Shown here piece by piece: positions 1 through 9,448 of a stretch of DNA of 64,000 nucleotides. Positions within the stretch are counted from its first letter, which is position 1; each line of letters begins with the position of its first letter. This DNA is from Candidatus Angelobacter sp. Gp1-AA117. Its GTDB lineage: Bacteria; Acidobacteriota; Terriglobia; Terriglobales; Acidobacteriaceae. Both the position numbers and the translations under genes were made by a program. The notes beneath the pieces are model-generated. The model made no database searches, was not told the DNA's origin, and was given only the letters and a program-made list of their open reading frames with translations. Location of the stretch: positions 1 to 64,000 of the forward strand of contig QHVI01000047.1 of assembly GCA_003223515.1 (NCBI GenBank). Direction: 5' to 3'.

Positions 1-234
1 GTCCGCTGGGCATTGAGCTTACAGATCGCTCCCTAGCCGCTGCCGCAGCGGCCTAAAAATGTAGAAACTCCAGAGACGGTGCTGAGCACCGTCTCTACGG
101 CAATCATTCCTTTACGCTTTCTGAAAGAAACTCACAGGCCAGGGCGCCTCCACCCCAACATGCGCAACACCGGCGCATGTTGGCGGCTGCGCTCCATAAA
201 GATTCGAATGGTATAAAGTACGTCTTAGCAAGCC
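1..234. other. Left-edge non-coding stretch with hairpins
   Basis: No gene is supported here. It holds a short GC hairpin near 35-51 (GCCGCTG / CAGCGGC), the palindrome described at 72-96, and a perfect 11-bp inverted repeat at 155-165/173-183 (CCAACATGCGC, 7-nt loop) ending about 50 bp before the first gene. The last could sit in that gene's 5' leader. A reverse-strand ORF overlapping this stretch is a shadow of the first gene. Confidence 0.5.
72..96. repeat. REP-like palindrome AGAGACGGTGC family
   Basis: AGAGACGGTGCT is followed after a single base by its reverse complement, giving a near-perfect 25-bp palindrome. A second copy with one arm mismatch lies at 35389-35413 directly behind the ABC exporter gene. 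There is no T-tract, so a repetitive extragenic palindrome is more likely than an intrinsic terminator. Confidence 0.65.
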
Positions 235-1446
235 ATGTCCACTACCTTTGAGAGCGCGATTCGTGAAAAAGAGATACCGGCGGCAGGGCTGCCGCAACGC
301 CTGCAGGCGCTCGATGTTTTTCGCGGCCTGACGATTGCCGGCATGATCTTGGTGAATGATCCGGGCACGTGGAGCGCGATGTACTGGCCCCTGGCGCATG
401 CCGATGAACTGATGAGCGACCACCCAGCGGGCTGGTATCCGGGCAAGCACTGGGTCGATATGAACGGCTGGACACCCACCGACCTGATCTTTCCTTTCTT
501 CCTGTTCATTGTAGGCATATCGATGGTGCTCTCGTTCGAGGCCCGGCTGGCACGCGGAGACTCGCGCCGCGACCTGCTCAGGCACACCGTGCGACGGAGC
601 GCGCTGATCCTGCTGATTGGCTGGTTCATTCATCTGCAGCCTTATTTCGATTTTGCGCACATGCGGTTTCCTGGTGTGCTCTCGCGCATTGCCGTGGTGT
701 ATCTGTTTGCTGCGTTCATTACTCTATTTACTAAGACGCGCGGGCGCATTGCATGGATCATCAGCCTGCTGGCTGGCTATTACGCGGTATCGCGCTTTGT
801 TCCCGTCCCCGGATGCGACCCTTCTTTATGGATGACCCAGCATTGCAGCGTAGCCGGATGGCTGGACCGGTTGCTGATGCCGGGCCATCTCTACCGCAAA
901 GATTTCGATCCTGAAGGACTGCTCAGCACCTTTCCGGCAATCGCCACCTCGCTGCTGGGAACACTCGTCGGGCAGTTCCTGCGCAGCAGCGGCCCGCTGA
1001 ATCGCAAGCTGCGTGTGCTGGCATTCGCGGGTATTGCAGGCGTTGTCGCGGGGTATCTGTGGCATCCGTTCTTCCCGATCTACAAACCGCTGTGGACGAG
1101 TTCTTACGTGCTGTTCACCGCCGGGGCAGGCTGTCTTCTGCTGGCAGTGTGCATGTGGCTGATCGATGTCCGTGGCTGGCGGGCGTGGGGAGCGCCTTTC
1201 CTGTGGCTTGGGTCGAACGCCATCCTGGTTTATTCACTCTCAACATTTTTCGCCAAGGAAGGCTTTATCTTCAAAGTAGCAGATCGCGGACGGATGATCG
1301 GCATACAGGGATGGATTTATAACCACTGGTTCGCGCCGTTCGCCGAACCGAAGAATGCGTCGCTGGCATTCGCGCTCTGGTATGTGGCGGTGTGGATGCT
1401 GCTGGCGTGGGTGCTGTACAGGAAGAAGATATTCGTGAAGGTCTAA
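235..1446 (+). CDS. DUF5009 / heparan-alpha-glucosaminide N-acetyltransferase-like membrane protein
   Basis: A 403-residue polytopic membrane protein of the DUF5009/acyltransferase (YeiB/NagX-like) group. The family signature LDVFRGL is near residue 26, followed by WTPTDLIFPFFLF around residues 80-92, and roughly ten hydrophobic segments follow. Relatives are thought to transfer acetyl groups across the membrane onto amino sugars; the substrate here is not deducible. The ATG at 235 has no clear Shine-Dalgarno, so the start is not certain. The gene converges with the GNAT gene, 11 bp away. Confidence 0.85.
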   Translation: MSTTFESAIREKEIPAAGLPQRLQALDVFRGLTIAGMILVNDPGTWSAMYWPLAHADELMSDHPAGWYPGKHWVDMNGWTPTDLIFPFFLFIVGISMVLSFEARLARGDSRRDLLRHTVRRSALILLIGWFIHLQPYFDFAHMRFPGVLSRIAVVYLFAAFITLFTKTRGRIAWIISLLAGYYAVSRFVPVPGCDPSLWMTQHCSVAGWLDRLLMPGHLYRKDFDPEGLLSTFPAIATSLLGTLVGQFLRSSGPLNRKLRVLAFAGIAGVVAGYLWHPFFPIYKPLWTSSYVLFTAGAGCLLLAVCMWLIDVRGWRAWGAPFLWLGSNAILVYSLSTFFAKEGFIFKVADRGRMIGIQGWIYNHWFAPFAEPKNASLAFALWYVAVWMLLAWVLYRKKIFVKV

Positions 1447-1457
1447 AAGGCTGAGTA

Positions 1458-2450
1458 CTATCCTTCCCACACAAACGCATCAAATCGGCGTTTGATCTCG
1501 AATCCCAGGCGATGGTAAAGCGAGACGGCTTTGGTGTTGGATTCCGTTACCGTCAGGCTCAGGGCGTTGAAGTTGCGGCTGCGGAGTTCGTGGGTGGCCA
1601 GGGCGATGAGGGATTCGCCGATGTGGCGTCCGCGATATTCGGGCAGGATACAGACCTGGGTTACGTGGCCAACATCTTCTCTTACACGCGAACACAACAG
1701 CACGCCAATCACGGCGCGGGTGAGGCGGTGGACGGCCACGAACGAAGCATTGTTGTCGAACACGCCGCATCCGGGGAAGCGGACGATGTTGTTCAGAAAG
1801 CGCAGTGAGCCATGCAGGCTGCGGTACTGATCATTGATGTCAGAATCGATGTGCCCGCGGTAGGCGGCGGTGATGACGCTGGCTGCGGGCTGGAAGTCCT
1901 GCTCGCCCCAGCGGCGGAACTCGATTTCCGGAGTAGAAGAAATCTGAATCTGCGGGCGCGTCTTCAGGGGCAGCACCATGAAAAGGCGCGGATACTGCCT
2001 GAATCCTTCCTGAACGAAAGGCTCCTGCACCGCTCCTGACTCATGCGGCAGAAGCTGGGCCTCAATGCGATGAATGCCGGGAGATTGCTGCAGGGTCTCA
2101 ACCACATGGGTGGCCAGCAGGCGCTCGACGCTGCTGCCGGGGATGCGGATGCTCTGGTCGGCATAGAGATCGCCCACCACGCCTTTGCTCGATTCATAGA
2201 CGAAGAAGGCGTAGCCGCAGACGCGTCCGTTTTCAACCGCCGCATACCCGGGAAGAATCTTGGAATCGATATAGCGCAGGATCATCTCGGCGGAGGAGCG
2301 GTAGTCCCAGGACATGAGGTTGGCCCATGTGCGGGTCTCGTGCTCCAGCAACGGCCGCAGGTGATGCGAGCTGAAATGCCGCAAATCGAGGATTTCCACG
2401 CCTGAAGGCTGGGGAGTCCTTTGCGGTTCTATGTGGGTATGCAGGCCCAT
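1458..2450 (-). CDS. GNAT family N-acetyltransferase (two-domain)
   Basis: A 330-residue protein. The C-terminal half is a recognisable GNAT domain: the acetyl-CoA pyrophosphate-binding loop is RGRHIGES near residues 273-280 after CILPEY, and the NTKAVSLYHRLGF segment is typical of motif B. The N-terminal half (about 1-170) also looks like a degenerate GNAT fold, giving a tandem arrangement such as in mycothiol-synthase-like proteins. The acceptor is unknown. It is transcribed alone, convergent with the DUF5009 gene. Confidence 0.85.
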   Translation of the reverse strand: MGLHTHIEPQRTPQPSGVEILDLRHFSSHHLRPLLEHETRTWANLMSWDYRSSAEMILRYIDSKILPGYAAVENGRVCGYAFFVYESSKGVVGDLYADQSIRIPGSSVERLLATHVVETLQQSPGIHRIEAQLLPHESGAVQEPFVQEGFRQYPRLFMVLPLKTRPQIQISSTPEIEFRRWGEQDFQPAASVITAAYRGHIDSDINDQYRSLHGSLRFLNNIVRFPGCGVFDNNASFVAVHRLTRAVIGVLLCSRVREDVGHVTQVCILPEYRGRHIGESLIALATHELRSRNFNALSLTVTESNTKAVSLYHRLGFEIKRRFDAFVWEG

Positions 2451-2580
2451 GAAGATCTCTAACGTCCGCTATGCAGGGGGAGACAGCGGGGCGAGGTAAA
2501 AGTCTATTATTCTCCAGGGGATTTGGCAAAGATTCTCTGCCCCGGAACCAAGGCAGTAGGAACCCATCCCGTAACCGCCC

Positions 2581-4182
2581 CTATCTGGTTTTGGATACCA
2601 GAAAGTACTCAAGATGTTGTGGGGGAAGACCGCCAATCCGGCGCACGGTGCGGTCGCCTACCAGGGCTTTCACCGCATCTTCGCTGCCTTCCTTGGCGAT
2701 GACCACGTGATTTCTGGGCGGCACACCATCCCTTTCGTAACGGTTGATGGGATGGTTGCGGTAAAAGTTCAATCCGTATTCGACCTCGCGTTTCACATTG
2801 AAGACCGCCAGTGATGGAGCAGGAATTCCGAAGCTTTCCAGTTGGGCATTCACGACGCGGGCCGATGTGACCTGATCGAGAATGCCAGCCGAAGGACGCA
2901 ATAGAAACCCTATCGCCAGAACTACCGGCACGAGCGTGACGAAATGCAGGGCGCGCAACCCTTTCTGAAACACCAGCAGAAGCACAATCAGAGTCACAGT
3001 AATGGCGGTGACCACCGCCCACAGTTCAACCTTGAGCGGCGGATGCTGCCGCAGCATGCGCCAGGGTGCGAACAGTGCGCCTCCAATGATGGCCCCGCAG
3101 AGGATGGCATGCACGATGATGCGCCAGCGGGAGAGAGCCTTGGCGCTGCGATGAAGATAGCTGGCGGTCAGCACGGCGGCAGGTGGAACCGCGGGCAGGA
3201 TGTATCCGGGCAGCTTGGAGCGCGAGATGCTGAAAAAGATGATGGGAATGAGAATCCAGAGCAGGAGAAAGATTTCCAGCCAGTCTGGCGCTTCGTTTTC
3301 AGCGACGCGGTTGCGGAACACCTGAATGCTCTCACGGATGCTTTTCACCAGCGCGGAGAGGCTGAACACCGTCCAGGGCAGCACGCCCAGGGCGAATACG
3401 GGAATGTAAAACCAGAAAGGCTGCTTATGCTGGTAGAGATTGGTGCCGAAGCGTTCAAGATTGTGCTCGATAAAGAAGACGCGGAAGAACTCCGGGACTT
3501 TGATCTGCACTGCGATATACCACGGCAGCGCAATCACCAGGAAGATCACTATTCCCAGCCACCAGATGGAGCGCCAGAATATTTTTCCATCACGGCGCAC
3601 TAAGGCATACACGCCCACGATCAGCACAGCCAGCGCCGGGGCAACCGGACCTTTGGCCAGCGTGCCGACGGCGAGCAGCGCATAAAACGCCGCCAGCCAC
3701 AGCTTTCTGCCGGTTTCATGCCAGGCCCACCAAGCCAGCATGGCCATGCAGAAAGGCGCGGCGAGCAGCATGTCAGTCGATGCGCCGCGGGCAAAGCCAA
3801 TCACGCCGAAACAGGAGACGGTGACCAACGCGGTATCCAGCTCGGCGCCGGGACGAAAACGACGCATGAAAAAAAATACCGCAAGCACCAGCACGGTGGC
3901 GTGCATGGCCGAAGGAACGCGCGCCGCCCAGTCGGTGACGCCAAAGATGGAATAGCTGACCATGTCCTTCCAATAGAGCAGGACGGGCTTTTCCAGCCAG
4001 GGCTGGCCATTCAGCGTAGGAACGATCCAGTCATGGCGGTGGAGCATCTCGCGGGCGATCTGAGCGTAGCGAGGCTCGTCGGCCCCGACGAGACCAAAGG
4101 CTCCAAGGCCAAAGAAAAACATGAAGGCGCAAACAGCGAGAATCAGCGCAAGCTGCAGGAGAAGTCTGGTGCGTGGGTTCAT
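2581..4182 (-). CDS. GT39 family glycosyltransferase (ArnT/PMT-like)
   Basis: A 533-residue integral membrane protein. The first periplasmic loop carries the family acidic motif DEPRYAQIAREML at residues 35-47, matching the D-E pair that binds the polyprenyl-phosphate sugar donor in ArnT and protein O-mannosyltransferases. About eleven hydrophobic segments follow, then a soluble C-terminal domain from about residue 440. Predicted to move a sugar from a polyprenyl-phosphate carrier to lipid A, protein or another envelope acceptor in the periplasm. No arn genes are adjacent, so the ArnT name is not justified. Confidence 0.85.
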   Translation of the reverse strand: MNPRTRLLLQLALILAVCAFMFFFGLGAFGLVGADEPRYAQIAREMLHRHDWIVPTLNGQPWLEKPVLLYWKDMVSYSIFGVTDWAARVPSAMHATVLVLAVFFFMRRFRPGAELDTALVTVSCFGVIGFARGASTDMLLAAPFCMAMLAWWAWHETGRKLWLAAFYALLAVGTLAKGPVAPALAVLIVGVYALVRRDGKIFWRSIWWLGIVIFLVIALPWYIAVQIKVPEFFRVFFIEHNLERFGTNLYQHKQPFWFYIPVFALGVLPWTVFSLSALVKSIRESIQVFRNRVAENEAPDWLEIFLLLWILIPIIFFSISRSKLPGYILPAVPPAAVLTASYLHRSAKALSRWRIIVHAILCGAIIGGALFAPWRMLRQHPPLKVELWAVVTAITVTLIVLLLVFQKGLRALHFVTLVPVVLAIGFLLRPSAGILDQVTSARVVNAQLESFGIPAPSLAVFNVKREVEYGLNFYRNHPINRYERDGVPPRNHVVIAKEGSEDAVKALVGDRTVRRIGGLPPQHLEYFLVSKTR

Positions 4183-4266
4183 GTGGGAAGTATTTTAGCA
4201 GTCGGCAATCAGCCCCTGAACATCCTTCCATACCGAAAGTTCTACACCCAGGACAGATAAAGCTTT

Positions 4267-4357
4267 ACCGCAGAGATCGCAGAGAAGAATAAGGAAAAGA
4301 AGCATGAAGAGAATTTATCAATAGAATATTTTTCAGCTCCTCTGCGCTCTCTGCGGT
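4267..4357. repeat. CTCTGCG-family inverted repeat
   Basis: Two 18-bp arms, ACCGCAGAGATCGCAGAG (4267-4284) and CTCTGCGCTCTCTGCGGT (4340-4357), are inverted copies with one mismatch, separated by 55 bp of A-rich sequence. They belong to the dispersed family also seen near 19543, 19730, 26145, 33284, 44486 and others. The element lies between the GT39 gene and nrnA. Confidence 0.75.
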
Positions 4358-4425
4358 TGATTAAGACTTGTCTTACATATTGAACATGCGGTGCTAAAAA
4401 TATTTAAGATTGAGTGTTGAATCCT

Positions 4426-5373
4426 TCAGGCTACCTTGGCCCGGAGTTCGACGACGACGCGATCGATGGCTGCGGAGACTGGCCCTTCCACGGAGAAGCC
4501 GCTGGCGCATTCGTGTCCGCCGCCGCCGAAGGCTTCAGCCACTGTTGCAACATTGATTGCGCCCTTGCTGCGGATGCTCACACGCACGCGATGATCGGCA
4601 ATTTCGCGGAAGAACATCGCCACCTCTACCCCGGCGATGCCCAGCGCGTAGTTGACCAGGCCTTCGCAATCCTCTTCGAGCGCACCGCAGCGGTCCATGT
4701 CTTCGCGGGTGACGGTCATCCAGGTAATGGGCCCTTCGCGGTGCAGCGTGGAAAGAGCCGCTCCCAGAAGACGCATCTTCGAGGTCGGATTGGAGAAGTA
4801 GACGTTCTGGGCGACACGCGCAGGATCGGCGCCATGCTCCACCAGGCGGCGCGCCAAGTCAAAGGTGTGTGCATTGGTGGGTGCATAGCAGAAAGATCCG
4901 GTATCGGTAAGCACGGCCGTATAGAGACAGGTGGCAATCTCAGGCGTGATTTGCACTCCGGCAGCGATAGCGAGGCGGAAGATCATCTCAGCGGTGGCGC
5001 AGGCGCTGGTGTCGATCCAGTTCACATTGGCAAAAGGCTTGGAGCTGTGATGGTGATCGATGTTGATGAGGAAGTGCTGTTCCAGTCCCTGGATGCGGGT
5101 GCGCTGCACGCTGTCACACTCCAGGATGATGGCAGCCTCGTATTTACCGTTGACCTGCAAAGCATGCACGATGGTGTCAGAAAACGGGAGCGGCTTATAG
5201 ATCACAGGAACGTAATCGCTCATCACGATCTCAGCCGATTTGCCCATCTTCTGCAAAATGCCGGAAAGAGCCAGCAGCGAGCCAATGGCGTCGCCATCAG
5301 GACGGGCGTGGGAGGTGAGCACAAATTTTCTGCGCTGCTCAACGTGATGTAAGACCTGCTCCAGTTGGTCCAT
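4426..5373 (-). CDS. nrnA: Bifunctional oligoribonuclease/PAP phosphatase NrnA (DHH)
   Basis: A DHH/DHHA1 phosphoesterase that degrades nanoRNAs and may dephosphorylate 3'-phosphoadenosine 5'-phosphate. From the chosen start, motif I (HARPDGDAIGS) is at residues 22-32, ECDS near 85 and the DHHH motif at 106-109; the C-terminal DHHA1 loop GGGGHECASG binds substrate. The frame is open to 5421, but the ATG at 5373 gives the usual N-terminus, has AGGA upstream and starts 4 nt after the rbfA stop. Last gene of the rimP-nusA-infB cluster, a common association. Confidence 0.9.
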   Translation of the reverse strand: MDQLEQVLHHVEQRRKFVLTSHARPDGDAIGSLLALSGILQKMGKSAEIVMSDYVPVIYKPLPFSDTIVHALQVNGKYEAAIILECDSVQRTRIQGLEQHFLINIDHHHSSKPFANVNWIDTSACATAEMIFRLAIAAGVQITPEIATCLYTAVLTDTGSFCYAPTNAHTFDLARRLVEHGADPARVAQNVYFSNPTSKMRLLGAALSTLHREGPITWMTVTREDMDRCGALEEDCEGLVNYALGIAGVEVAMFFREIADHRVRVSIRSKGAINVATVAEAFGGGGHECASGFSVEGPVSAAIDRVVVELRAKVA

Positions 5374-5377
5374 AGCC

Positions 5378-5746
5378 CTATTTCCTGGTCCGTCTTCTAA
5401 TTCGCCCCAGCAGCTCGTCAATCCTCGCTCCGTACTCCTCGGAGCGGTCCAGCAGAAACGTTAATTCCGGCACATGCCTCACGCCCAGGCGCTTCAGCAA
5501 TTCGCGACGAATGTAACCTTTGGCGGCTTCGATAGCTTTAATTGTCTGCTTCGCTTCCTGCTCGTCTCCCTGTACATTGATGAAGACCCGTGCGCTTTTC
5601 CCGTCAGGAGACAGTAAGACTTCTGTGACGTGGCACAGGGCAATGCGGGGATCGCCGAGTTCGCCCTCTATAATCGCGCCGATCTCGTCTTTCAGGGCTT
5701 CCCCGACGCGCTCGCGATGATATTGTCTTCCACGTTGCTCAGGCAT
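5378..5746 (-). CDS. rbfA: 30S ribosome-binding factor RbfA
   Basis: A 122-residue protein with the single KH-like RbfA fold: DPRIALCHVTEVLLSPDGKSARVF (split over residues 32-55) matches the conserved core, and the tail ends in basic residues. RbfA helps 16S rRNA 5' end maturation and 30S assembly. It lies between the DUF503 gene and nrnA, as in many bacteria, and is translationally close to nrnA. Confidence 0.95.
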   Translation of the reverse strand: MPEQRGRQYHRERVGEALKDEIGAIIEGELGDPRIALCHVTEVLLSPDGKSARVFINVQGDEQEAKQTIKAIEAAKGYIRRELLKRLGVRHVPELTFLLDRSEEYGARIDELLGRIRRRTRK

Positions 5747-5880
5747 AGAAAAGCAGGTAGACGAAAACCTATAAGGATATCAGAGATGATGCGGGAAGCG
5801 GCGTACCTGTTGCGCAACAGTTATAGACGGTTGACTATTCAGGATTTCACCACACCGGACGCTAAGTAACAAAGTAGCTT

Positions 5881-6177
5881 TCAGGTTTCCAGGTAGTCCA
5901 AAAATGAGTCCACTACTTCAGCTCCAACATTATTGGCCAGCTTCACGGCTGTGCGCTCTACATTCTGCATCAGGCCTTGAAGGTAATCACGGGAACCGGA
6001 AATGCTCACGATGCCAATCGTGGCACGCTGCCATAAGTCAGTCACTTCGATTTCGGCTACCGAGATGTTGAAGGTGTTGCGCAGGCGGTCTTTGACGCTG
6101 CGGACGACCTGGCGCTTGTCTTTCAGGGAATGGGCTGACTCGATCCGCAGTTCCAGTGTGAGATATGCAATCGGCAT
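5881..6177 (-). CDS. DUF503 (YlxP-like) protein
   Basis: A 98-residue DUF503 protein. The N-terminus MPIAYLTLELRIESAHSLKD, then KDRLRNTFNISVAEIE, is typical of the family. Members of this small alpha/beta family usually sit between infB and rbfA, as here, and are linked by context to ribosome assembly; the biochemical role is unknown. The 141-bp gap to infB carries a large inverted repeat, unusual within this operon. Confidence 0.9.
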   Translation of the reverse strand: MPIAYLTLELRIESAHSLKDKRQVVRSVKDRLRNTFNISVAEIEVTDLWQRATIGIVSISGSRDYLQGLMQNVERTAVKLANNVGAEVVDSFLDYLET

Positions 6178-6197
6178 GATCGCAAAGAAAAGATTTG

Positions 6198-6314
6198 ATT
6201 GGGTAAATGGGTAATTTGGTAAATGGGTAAATGAAAACCGGGTAACGATTGGCTATTCATGGAACCCACAAATTAGCTCAATTTACCCAATTACCAAATT
6301 ACCCATTTACTCAT
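6198..6314. repeat. GGGTAAAT-family inverted repeat between infB and DUF503 gene
   Basis: A 36-bp arm (6198-6233) built from GGGTAAATGGGTAATTTGG-type units is followed 44 bp later by a near-exact inverted copy (6278-6314). Folded, it would give a long AT-rich stem of roughly 33 bp. Related arms occur at 41829-41908 and 55043-55080. It begins 5 bp beyond the infB stop codon, so it lies in the operon transcript. Confidence 0.8.
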
Positions 6315-6318
6315 TTCT

Positions 6319-9300
6319 TTAGGCGACTCCGATTTCGGCGGCGACCTTCACGATCACAAACGCTTCGATTACATCGCCTTTCTTTATATCATTGAAGTTG
6401 GCAATGGCGATGCCGCACTCCATGCCGTTGCGGACTTCGCTGGCGTCATCCTTAAAGCGTTTGAGTGAGCTGATCTTGCCTTTGTACACCTGCACGTTAT
6501 CGCGCACTAGGCGCACGTCGGAATCACGTTTGATCTGGCCATCAAGCACGTAGCAACCGGCAACCGTGCCCACCTTGGGAACTTTGAAGGTGTCGCGGAC
6601 TTCAGCGCGTCCCAGGTAAGTTTCCTTGATGATCGGCTCAAGCAGTCCGGCCATGGCTTTCTTGATCTCATCCTGTAGCTCATAAATGATCGAGTGCAGG
6701 CGGATATCAACTTTTTCCTGCTCGGCCAGTTCCTGGGCTTTGCGCTCGGGCCGCACATTGAATCCGATGATCACCGCGTTGGAAGCCGAAGCCAGCAGCA
6801 CATCGTTTTCGTTAATAGCGCCCACACCGGTATGCAGGATTTTGATCTTGACTTTGGCCGTGGAGAGCTTGGCCAGGGTATCTGCCAATACTTCGGCGGA
6901 GCCCTGCACATCAGTCTTGAGAATGATGGGCAGCTCTTTCACGCCGGCAGCCTTGATCTGTTCCGCAAAACCTTCCAGCGAAAGTTTTGTGCTCTTGGCC
7001 AGGGTGGCTTCGCGGGCCTTCTGCTCGCGGAATTCCGAGACCTGGCGGGCCTTTTCGCGTTCGGCCACAACCAGCAACTGGTCTCCGGCCTGCGGCAGTC
7101 CTTCCAGTCCCAGCACTTCAACCGGGGTGGATGGCGGAGCTTCTTCCACCACCTGCCCGCGATCGTCAAACATGGCGCGAACTTTGCCGAAGGTGTTGCC
7201 CAGGATGAAGTTATCGCCAATGTGCAGCGTGCCGTTTTGCACGAGAACAGTGGCTACCGAGCCGCGTCCGCGGTCAATCTTGGCTTCCACCACAGTGCCA
7301 CTGGCTGGACGGTCAGGATTGGCCTTAAGTTCACCCAGATCAGCCACCAGGCAGATCATCTCCATCAGCAGGTTGAGGTTGGTGCGCTCCTTGGCCGAGA
7401 CATCCACGAAAACCGTAGTGCCGCCCCAGTCTTCCGGCATGAGACCCCGGTCGGCGAGTTGCTTCTTCACGCGGTCCGGCAGAGCGTCAGGCTTATCGAT
7501 CTTGTTGACAGCCACAATAATCGGCACCTTGGCTGCCTTGGCGTGGTCCATTGCTTCCAGGGTTTGCGGCATCACGCCGTCATCAGCGGCGACAACCAGG
7601 ACGACGATATCCGTGACCTTGGCTCCACGCGCACGCATGCGGGTAAAAGCTTCGTGACCAGGGGTGTCGAGGAAAACGATCTGGCGGCCGTAGGCAGGTG
7701 AATCTTCCTTAGTGATCTTCACCTTATACGCGCCAATGTGCTGAGTGATGCCACCGGCCTCGCCTCCGGCAACATTGGTTTCACGAATCGCGTCCAGCAA
7801 TGATGTCTTTCCGTGATCAACGTGGCCCATGATCGTGACTACCGGTGGACGCGTTACGGCTAACGTCGTGACAGCTTCCTGCGAAGCGCCCGTCATTTGC
7901 GCCATTTCCTTGGCGGCCTGATCTTCAAAGCTGATGACTTCCACGTCAGCGCCGAAATGCCGGGCCATGTCTTTGGCCAGTTCAAAGTCCAGGGTCTGGT
8001 TCACAGTGGCCATTGCACCCTTCATCAGCAGGCGGGCAATCAGATCTTTGGCGCGAATGCCGAGCTTTTCTGCCAAGTCTTTTACGCTTATGCCTTCCGT
8101 GATCGTAAGGGTGCGTGTAATCGGCAGCGGCTCGTTCGACAGCGACATGCGTGGCGGTGGAACAAAGCCCTTCATGGGGCCTTCTTTAGGCCCTTGTGCG
8201 TAACGCTGCCCTGGACGCCGTGAAGGTGCGCCTGCACGGCCTGTAGGCTTGCTCGGCCCCTGGGGCGGTCCGCCCGGCCCTACGCCCATTCCGGGGCGTG
8301 GCGGGTATCCCATACGGTTGGTGCTGGTGGGGTGCGGACCACGGCGCTGCTCGCCGGGGCGACCACCGAACTGCGGACGACTACTGGGGCCACCGCCGCC
8401 CGGACCACCCTGGCTGGGGCGCGGGCGCTGGAAGATTGGCTGCCCGCGAACCACGCCACCTTGCGGACGTCCGCCGGGACCACCCTGCATGGGGCGGCCA
8501 CCCATAGGACGGCCACCCTGGCCCTGCATGGGGCGGGTGTGCTGCTGTCCCTGCGGTGGCATTGGTGGACGCTGCGGCTGTACCGGAGCCTGATAAACAG
8601 GACGCGGACCAGTTTGCGGCGTAATCATACGGCGCTGCGGAACGATAGGCTGTTGCGAAGGTGGCTTGACCACTACCACAGGCGGCTGCTCTGCCGGAGA
8701 AGCTGTATTGGCGGCAGGCGGCGGAGTTGCAGGCGCTTTTGGCGGCGCAACTGAAGGCATTGAGGAAGGAGCAGTATTCACTGGAACCTGAGGTTGTTGC
8801 TGTGGCGGTGTAACCACCACGGCTGGAGGATTCGCGGGTTTCTCGGCAGCCGCCGGCGGCTGGGCCGGAGCTGCGGGTTTTTCCGCAGGTGGAGTTACCA
8901 CGGCAATCTTTTCAACCGGAGGCGTAACTCTGGCCACAGGCATCTGCGGTTTGATGAACCGGGGCTGGTACTCCTGCTGTGCAGGAGGAGGAACCGTGGG
9001 TGGAGCCGGCGGTTGCTGCGGTGGCTTGGGAGCAGCGCTGGGCGGAGCAGTCGCGACCGGCGCGGTCGGGCGCGGCTGCACGGGCGGATGCTGCTGTTGC
9101 TCTTTTTCCTTGAGCAGTCTCAGCACGTCACCGGGCTTGGAGATTTTGGAGAGATCGATCTTAGGCTTGATCTCGCCGGACGCGGACCTCTCCCTTTGAG
9201 CCGCAGAGCCGGATTTCATTGCAAAATGCTTCCTGACTTTTTCCGCTTCATCAGACTCGATAGAACTTGAATGAGTTTTCTTTTCGGTAATGCCGCATTC

Positions 9301-9372
9301 CTGCAAGACATCGAGAATGGCTTTGCTCTTTACCTCAAGCTCTCTGGCCAGATCATTAATTCGAATTTTCAT
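6319..9372 (-). CDS. infB: Translation initiation factor IF-2
   Basis: A 1017-residue IF-2, the GTPase that delivers initiator tRNA to the 30S subunit. It begins with an IF2_N helical domain (1-55), then a very long Pro/Gln/Gly-rich linker (about 90-410), a second IF2_N-like domain (about 411-450), the GTPase domain with G1 GHVDHGKT near 514, G3 DTPGHEAF and G4 NKID, then domains II, III and IV. The length is at the high end because of the linker, a pattern also known in myxobacteria and actinobacteria. A GGAGG lies about 13 nt before the ATG. Confidence 0.97.
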   Translation of the reverse strand: MKIRINDLARELEVKSKAILDVLQECGITEKKTHSSSIESDEAEKVRKHFAMKSGSAAQRERSASGEIKPKIDLSKISKPGDVLRLLKEKEQQQHPPVQPRPTAPVATAPPSAAPKPPQQPPAPPTVPPPAQQEYQPRFIKPQMPVARVTPPVEKIAVVTPPAEKPAAPAQPPAAAEKPANPPAVVVTPPQQQPQVPVNTAPSSMPSVAPPKAPATPPPAANTASPAEQPPVVVVKPPSQQPIVPQRRMITPQTGPRPVYQAPVQPQRPPMPPQGQQHTRPMQGQGGRPMGGRPMQGGPGGRPQGGVVRGQPIFQRPRPSQGGPGGGGPSSRPQFGGRPGEQRRGPHPTSTNRMGYPPRPGMGVGPGGPPQGPSKPTGRAGAPSRRPGQRYAQGPKEGPMKGFVPPPRMSLSNEPLPITRTLTITEGISVKDLAEKLGIRAKDLIARLLMKGAMATVNQTLDFELAKDMARHFGADVEVISFEDQAAKEMAQMTGASQEAVTTLAVTRPPVVTIMGHVDHGKTSLLDAIRETNVAGGEAGGITQHIGAYKVKITKEDSPAYGRQIVFLDTPGHEAFTRMRARGAKVTDIVVLVVAADDGVMPQTLEAMDHAKAAKVPIIVAVNKIDKPDALPDRVKKQLADRGLMPEDWGGTTVFVDVSAKERTNLNLLMEMICLVADLGELKANPDRPASGTVVEAKIDRGRGSVATVLVQNGTLHIGDNFILGNTFGKVRAMFDDRGQVVEEAPPSTPVEVLGLEGLPQAGDQLLVVAEREKARQVSEFREQKAREATLAKSTKLSLEGFAEQIKAAGVKELPIILKTDVQGSAEVLADTLAKLSTAKVKIKILHTGVGAINENDVLLASASNAVIIGFNVRPERKAQELAEQEKVDIRLHSIIYELQDEIKKAMAGLLEPIIKETYLGRAEVRDTFKVPKVGTVAGCYVLDGQIKRDSDVRLVRDNVQVYKGKISSLKRFKDDASEVRNGMECGIAIANFNDIKKGDVIEAFVIVKVAAEIGVA

Positions 9373-9448
9373 CCGCTCTGCGTTTCCTCCAAGTACCCGT
9401 TACACGATCATGATGACCTCACGGTTTAAACTCACTTGTCCGTAAAAA

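Noticed and set aside
4414-5352. 312-codon plus-strand ORF
   Set aside because: Antisense to nrnA, which has all DHH motifs.
6198-6314. CRISPR array
   Set aside because: Units are short, contiguous and lack unique spacers; two inverted arms only.
6686-7701. Two overlapping plus-strand ORFs of over 320 codons
   Set aside because: Antisense shadows of infB in GC-rich codons; no family features.
9373-9448. ylxR between nusA and infB
   Set aside because: The 76-bp gap is too short and no frame encodes the family.
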